Shown here piece by piece: positions 30,180-32,949 of a stretch of 32,949 nucleotides of DNA (position 1 is its first letter; every line of letters begins with the position of its first letter). Both the position numbers and the translations under genes were made by a program. The stretch comes from Nostoc sp. FACHB-973 (GTDB lineage: Bacteria > Cyanobacteriota > Cyanobacteriia > Cyanobacteriales > Nostocaceae): positions 1-32,949 of the forward strand of contig NZ_JACJSJ010000096.1 in assembly GCF_014698115.1 (NCBI RefSeq), given 5' to 3'. Below the pieces are notes generated by a model. The model did no database searches and was not told where the DNA came from. It worked only from the letters and a program-made list of their open reading frames with translations.

Positions 30180-30752
30180 TTGGCAGCGCGAAGAGCAGAA
30201 ATAGAAAAAGGAGAGCTAGTTGTATTCATGGTTGATGAATGTCATCTTCTCTGGGGCGATATATGTGGATATGTTTGGGGGAAAACTAGTGAGCGAGTTA
30301 CCATTCCAGTGGGAAATGCACGTGAGAAACAAACATATTATGGAGCATTAGACTACAAAACTAAAGAATTTCTTACTTATCCTGCGAAAAAAGGTGACTC
30401 GCAGAACACAATTAAATTTTTAGAATATCTTCGTTCCCAACGTTCAGGAGCAAAATTATTAATTATTTGGGATGGTGCAAGTTACCACCGTTCCCAGCCC
30501 ATCAAAGATTATTTAGAATCTTTAAATAGTGAACGGCTACCAGAAGACTGGTTAGTAACCTGTGAAAGATTTGCACCCAATGCACCACAACAAAATCCTG
30601 TAGAAGACATTTGGTTACAAGCTAAAAGATTGATTCGAGAGTTTTATTTTTTCTGTAATTCTTTTTCTGTCGTCAAGAGCTTATTTGAATTATCTGTACA
30701 TTGTCAAATATTTGACTTTCCCAAGCTCTATGAGTATGGTATTTTCTCATGA
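30180..30752 (+). CDS. IS630 transposase, DDE catalytic part (OrfB)
   Basis: The frame contains the three catalytic residues: Asp in VFMVDECHLLWGD, Asp in LIIWDGASYHRS and Glu in NPVEDIWLQAKR. The only initiation codon is a TTG at 30180, but the frame is open back to the A-run at 30157-30164, directly after a TAA that spans the first A's. Slippage by one base on this run would fuse OrfA to KKAICELLAARRAEIEKG and give a full transposase of normal length. It is likely active. Confidence 0.9.
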   Translation: MAARRAEIEKGELVVFMVDECHLLWGDICGYVWGKTSERVTIPVGNAREKQTYYGALDYKTKEFLTYPAKKGDSQNTIKFLEYLRSQRSGAKLLIIWDGASYHRSQPIKDYLESLNSERLPEDWLVTCERFAPNAPQQNPVEDIWLQAKRLIREFYFFCNSFSVVKSLFELSVHCQIFDFPKLYEYGIFS

Positions 30753-31210
30753 ATCATTTAGGATTGCTATATGGATGAATGGCTTTCTTGTCACGGGCTA
30801 GACAAGCTACCTTTAAATATTTGGCCAGGAACTTCGATTGAGAATCGCCGCACTTTAGAAGAACGTAGTCAATTCCTTGCTCAGATTCCGGCTTTAACTC
30901 GCTTCTGGTCAGTTGAACCATTACTAGAAGATTTGGGCGATATCACTCAATACTTGAATGATGTTCAGTTAGTAATTGTTGGTGGTGAATCTGGCCCAAA
31001 TTCCAGACCATGCCACATTGAATGGATTAATTCAATTGTCCAACAATGCCAACAATCGAAAACACCCGTATTTGTGAAGCAGTTGGGGGCGAATGCGAAA
31101 TTTGGGGGACAGCAATTTAAAACCCGCGACAAGAAAGGGGGAAAAATTGAAGAGTTTCCTCTTCATCTGCAAGTTAGACAATTTCCGTTTGATGCGTGAA
31201 TAAAGCAAAA

Positions 31211-31236
31211 CCCCCGCCTGTAGCGCAGTGCGGGGG
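31211..31236 (+). terminator. GC-rich hairpin after Gp37/Gp68-like gene
   Basis: CCCCCGC (31211-31217) and GCGGGGG (31230-31236) form a 7-bp stem with a 12-base loop, 12 bases after the stop. It may terminate the upstream gene or serve as a leader hairpin for the replication-type gene. Confidence 0.5.
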
Positions 31237-31277
31237 AAGAATAAACTCACAATTTTTGAGGAATGGAGAATATAACC

Positions 31278-31322
31278 ATGATTCTAGCAGAAAACATGAT
31301 GAAAGGAGGTCTAGAAAGATGA
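31278..31322 (+). CDS. 14-residue leader peptide coupled to the next gene
   Basis: ATG at 31278 opens MILAENMMKGGLER, ending in TGA at 31320-31322, which overlaps the ATG at 31319 (ATGA). GGAGAA lies nine bases before it. The AAAGGAGGT ribosome site of the main gene is inside this peptide's codons, so translating ribosomes would deliver to the next start. It may be a coupling leader, or accidental. Confidence 0.4.
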   Translation: MILAENMMKGGLER

Positions 31323-32929
31323 ATTGGCTCTCTGACCAAAACAGTTTTCTAGCCTGGGAATCGCGTTCTAGGGACACGATAGAAGTCAAACGTTGTTATG
31401 TAGACGTTGCTGGCGGTGACTTAATCGCTGGAATTTTACTTAGTCAGATCATTTACTGGCATTTACCGGATCATGAAGGGCAATCCCGACTCAGAATTGA
31501 ACGTGAGGGGCACAAGTGGTTGGCTAAAAAGCGTGATGATTGGTGGAAAGAGTGCAGAATTACACCCAAGCAATTTGATACAGCTATCAAGTTATTAGAG
31601 TCCAAAAATCTAATTGTGACTGCGCTTTACAAATTTGCTAATAGTCCAACTAAACATATCCGAATCGACTGGCAGAATTTTCTTGAACTACTAAATCTTG
31701 TAGTTCAAACTCCATCATTAGCTCCTGAACATATCAAAACACAAGTAGCTTCTGGTTCTGACGAAAAAGTGAATTTCCGAAAAGGTGAAAATGGAATTGC
31801 CGAAAAGGTGAAAATGGAATTTCCGAAAAGGTTAAATTCCAATTGCCGAAAAGGTGAAAATGATCTAATAGATACAGAGATTACTTCAAAGATTACTTCA
31901 GAGATTACACACAATGCGCCCCTGGCTTCGCCACCCGCGCCCCCCACCCAAGAGAGTGTGTGTGAAAAAGAAGAACTTGATTTAACAACGGAAGAAATTG
32001 AACTTGAAAAACCAATTCCAGAAAAACCAAGTTTAGAAGAATCAGCCCCAGAAGAACCAATCCCACAACAACCCACTTCGTTGTTAAAAAATTCCGAGTC
32101 TTTGCAACAAACCGATAACCCCTCAAGAGGATCAACTATTGCGGGGGGGTCGTTCGAGAAATCCGAACAATCGAATAAGCCGCAACTAACCTGTCCCTAC
32201 AAGACAGCCCGGAACGTGAAAGAACTGATTGATGCTTGGCTAACAGACCCGACTGCTATGAGTGATGATTGTGTGCCCCTGCTTGTTAGAGACTCAATCA
32301 AGTGGAATCGCTGGGTTTTACCTTGGCGCAATGGAGAGCGAAAACTCAATAACCTCTACCAGAACTTCAACCCTGTAGTCGTGGATTTCCTAGCACAAGA
32401 ATTAGCCACTAAATCGAAACGCTCCGCACGACAGGAAATAGATCATGCGATCGCAGTCATGAACACCTGGGAGAAAACCAAGGGTGGGTGGACGAACCTG
32501 ATGCAGCGTTATCACCAAGCATTGCAAACAGAAAAACAGCCCCTACCTCAACAGCGCACTGCTTTGGCTCACAAAGTAAAAAATATCACTGAGCTTGGCG
32601 GGGCAAAGGGTAAAGGGGAAGGGGAAAAGGTTTCAAGTCCCTTACCCCTTACCCATTCCCCTTTCCCCAACCATCACGCAGTATTTTTGGGTTCGCAGAC
32701 TAATAGCATCACGCTCGAAGATGCCTTGGCACAAGACCGGATACGCCGTCAGCAAGAGCAATCTATTCGGGTTCCATCCAATGGGTATCAACACAGCCCA
32801 CAAATGCTGGAACTAAAAGCAAAGCTTCAAGCCAAAGCAAATGAGCCAAAAGTTCGGAGCAACACCAGACCATCTTCCACGAATTTGCGAGAAGTTGAAG
32901 CGCAGTTAAAATTAGCACTAAGGTCATAA
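31319..32929 (+). CDS. Replication-type protein with winged-helix N-terminus
   Basis: The ATG at 31319 is preceded by AAAGGAGGT at nine bases; an upstream in-frame ATG at 31196 lies inside the previous gene and is rejected. The 536-residue protein starts MNWLSDQNSFLAWESRSRD. GGDLIAGILLSQIIYWHLPD and ITPKQFDTAIKLLESKNLIV are the pattern of the winged-helix domain of plasmid or phage replisome organisers. A Glu/Pro-rich middle follows, including repeated NFRKGENG-like and NCRKGEND-like units. Further on is ARNVKELIDAWLTDPTAMSD, and then a region altered by an in-frame hairpin repeat (32600-32668). It probably acts in replication initiation or helicase loading; this is inferred from the N-terminal fold only. 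Confidence 0.75.
   Translation: MNWLSDQNSFLAWESRSRDTIEVKRCYVDVAGGDLIAGILLSQIIYWHLPDHEGQSRLRIEREGHKWLAKKRDDWWKECRITPKQFDTAIKLLESKNLIVTALYKFANSPTKHIRIDWQNFLELLNLVVQTPSLAPEHIKTQVASGSDEKVNFRKGENGIAEKVKMEFPKRLNSNCRKGENDLIDTEITSKITSEITHNAPLASPPAPPTQESVCEKEELDLTTEEIELEKPIPEKPSLEESAPEEPIPQQPTSLLKNSESLQQTDNPSRGSTIAGGSFEKSEQSNKPQLTCPYKTARNVKELIDAWLTDPTAMSDDCVPLLVRDSIKWNRWVLPWRNGERKLNNLYQNFNPVVVDFLAQELATKSKRSARQEIDHAIAVMNTWEKTKGGWTNLMQRYHQALQTEKQPLPQQRTALAHKVKNITELGGAKGKGEGEKVSSPLPLTHSPFPNHHAVFLGSQTNSITLEDALAQDRIRRQQEQSIRVPSNGYQHSPQMLELKAKLQAKANEPKVRSNTRPSSTNLREVEAQLKLALRS
32600..32668. repeat. Polypurine hairpin repeat inside a gene
   Basis: The G/A-rich run at 32600-32630 is mirrored by a C/T-rich run at 32639-32668. 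It is the same type as the intergenic copies at 21631 and 25814, yet here it keeps the frame and encodes a Gly/Lys/Glu then Ser/Pro/Leu stretch (GKGEGEKVSSPLPL). Confidence 0.75.
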
Positions 32930-32931
32930 TT

Positions 32932-32949
32932 ATGCACTCTAATCAAGAC
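32932..32949 (+). CDS. Start of next gene, cut by window edge
   Basis: ATG two bases after the stop of the replication-type gene opens MHSNQD and runs off the window. The close spacing suggests an operon. Too short to identify. Confidence 0.35.

Larger units (their letters stand above)
29651..30769 (+). mobile_element. IS630-family insertion sequence, complete
   Basis: The element is 1119 bp, begins TAGCAATCCT and ends AGGATTGCTA. Its ends match as imperfect inverted repeats of about 30 bases reaching to GAGAAAATAC. The TA dinucleotide is duplicated at 29649-29650 and 30770-30771, as for IS630/mariner elements. It contains two overlapping-type transposase frames with all catalytic residues. 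Confidence 0.95.
29278..31199 (+). pseudogene. Gp37/Gp68-like (DUF5131) gene split by an IS630 element
   Basis: The first part (29278-29650) reads MSTNIEWTDQTENIIRAK, WWCHKKSEGCANCYAEKLNK, VSSMTDVFGEWVP and FQILTKRPEIMLSS; the second (30772-31199) reads MDEWLSCHGLDKLPLNIWPG, FWSVEPLLEDLG, VIVGGESGPNSRPCHIEWI and TPVFVKQLGANAKFGGQQF. These are the halves of a phage Gp37/Gp68 (DUF5131) protein with a three-cysteine motif near its start. Removing the element and one TA restores a 266-codon frame exactly (SSM-DEWLS). The insertion therefore breaks an otherwise intact gene. The family is linked to phages and plasmids; its enzyme activity is uncertain. Confidence 0.9.

Noticed and set aside
31196..31318. 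N-terminal extension of the replication-type protein
   Set aside because: It covers a GC-rich hairpin and begins inside the previous stop region; AAAGGAGGT points to the ATG at 31319.

Overview
The window looks like an accessory replicon (probably a plasmid, or an integrated plasmid- or phage-like element) of a filamentous, heterocyst-forming type cyanobacterium (Nostocales). The evidence is the many GCGATCGC (HIP1) octamers, several families typical of these organisms (COP23, CHAT, WD40 proteins with AAA_35-like ATPase domains), Nostoc-type interspersed repeats, and abundant insertion sequences. No rRNA, tRNA or CRISPR array was seen.

Layout. Bases 1-3.6 kb hold small plasmid-type genes: a partial unknown gene, a coiled-coil protein, a 211-aa unknown protein with a longer paralogue at 24.9 kb, an XRE regulator and a 269-aa unknown protein whose stop codon lies in the end of a 137-bp MITE-like element. 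Bases 3.6-8.2 kb (minus strand) form a complete four-gene operon matching the QatABCD anti-phage system: KAP ATPase, QatB, QueC-like QatC and TatD-like QatD. Bases 8.6-13.7 kb are a GC-richer, apparently acquired block: resolvase and WGR-domain fragments, an intact type I restriction subunit HsdR, an Abi_C-type abortive infection gene, and a deletion joining the start of hsdM to the end of hsdS. Bases 14.2-17.8 kb are decayed copies of a DUF3102/ParB-like plasmid gene (intact copy at 23.2 kb), interrupted by an IS1634-family element and a 217-bp MITE. Bases 18.1-21.6 kb are a CHAT-ATPase gene and an ATPase/WD40 gene. Both appear to lack the same stretch at the end of the ATPase domain; in the second the loss also breaks the frame. 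A secreted COP23 protein follows.

Bases 22.4-32.9 kb look like the replicon's own genes: a small beta-rich protein, the DUF3102/ParB-like protein, a GIY-YIG/HTH fusion facing a divergent operator-promoter region, the 297-aa paralogue, DUF1392-like and antirepressor-like proteins, an MT-A70 adenine methyltransferase, a Gp37/Gp68-like gene split by an IS630 element with a clean TA duplication, and a replication-type protein.

Two architectural signals are not explained by single genes. First, several replicon-type genes carry a GC-rich hairpin in the leader just upstream of the start, most with a GCGA-type core. The stems differ in sequence, and the defence cargo shows no obvious equivalent. 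Second, dispersed hairpin repeats have been inserted in frame into two coding regions. Function names rest on motifs read by eye; no database search was possible.
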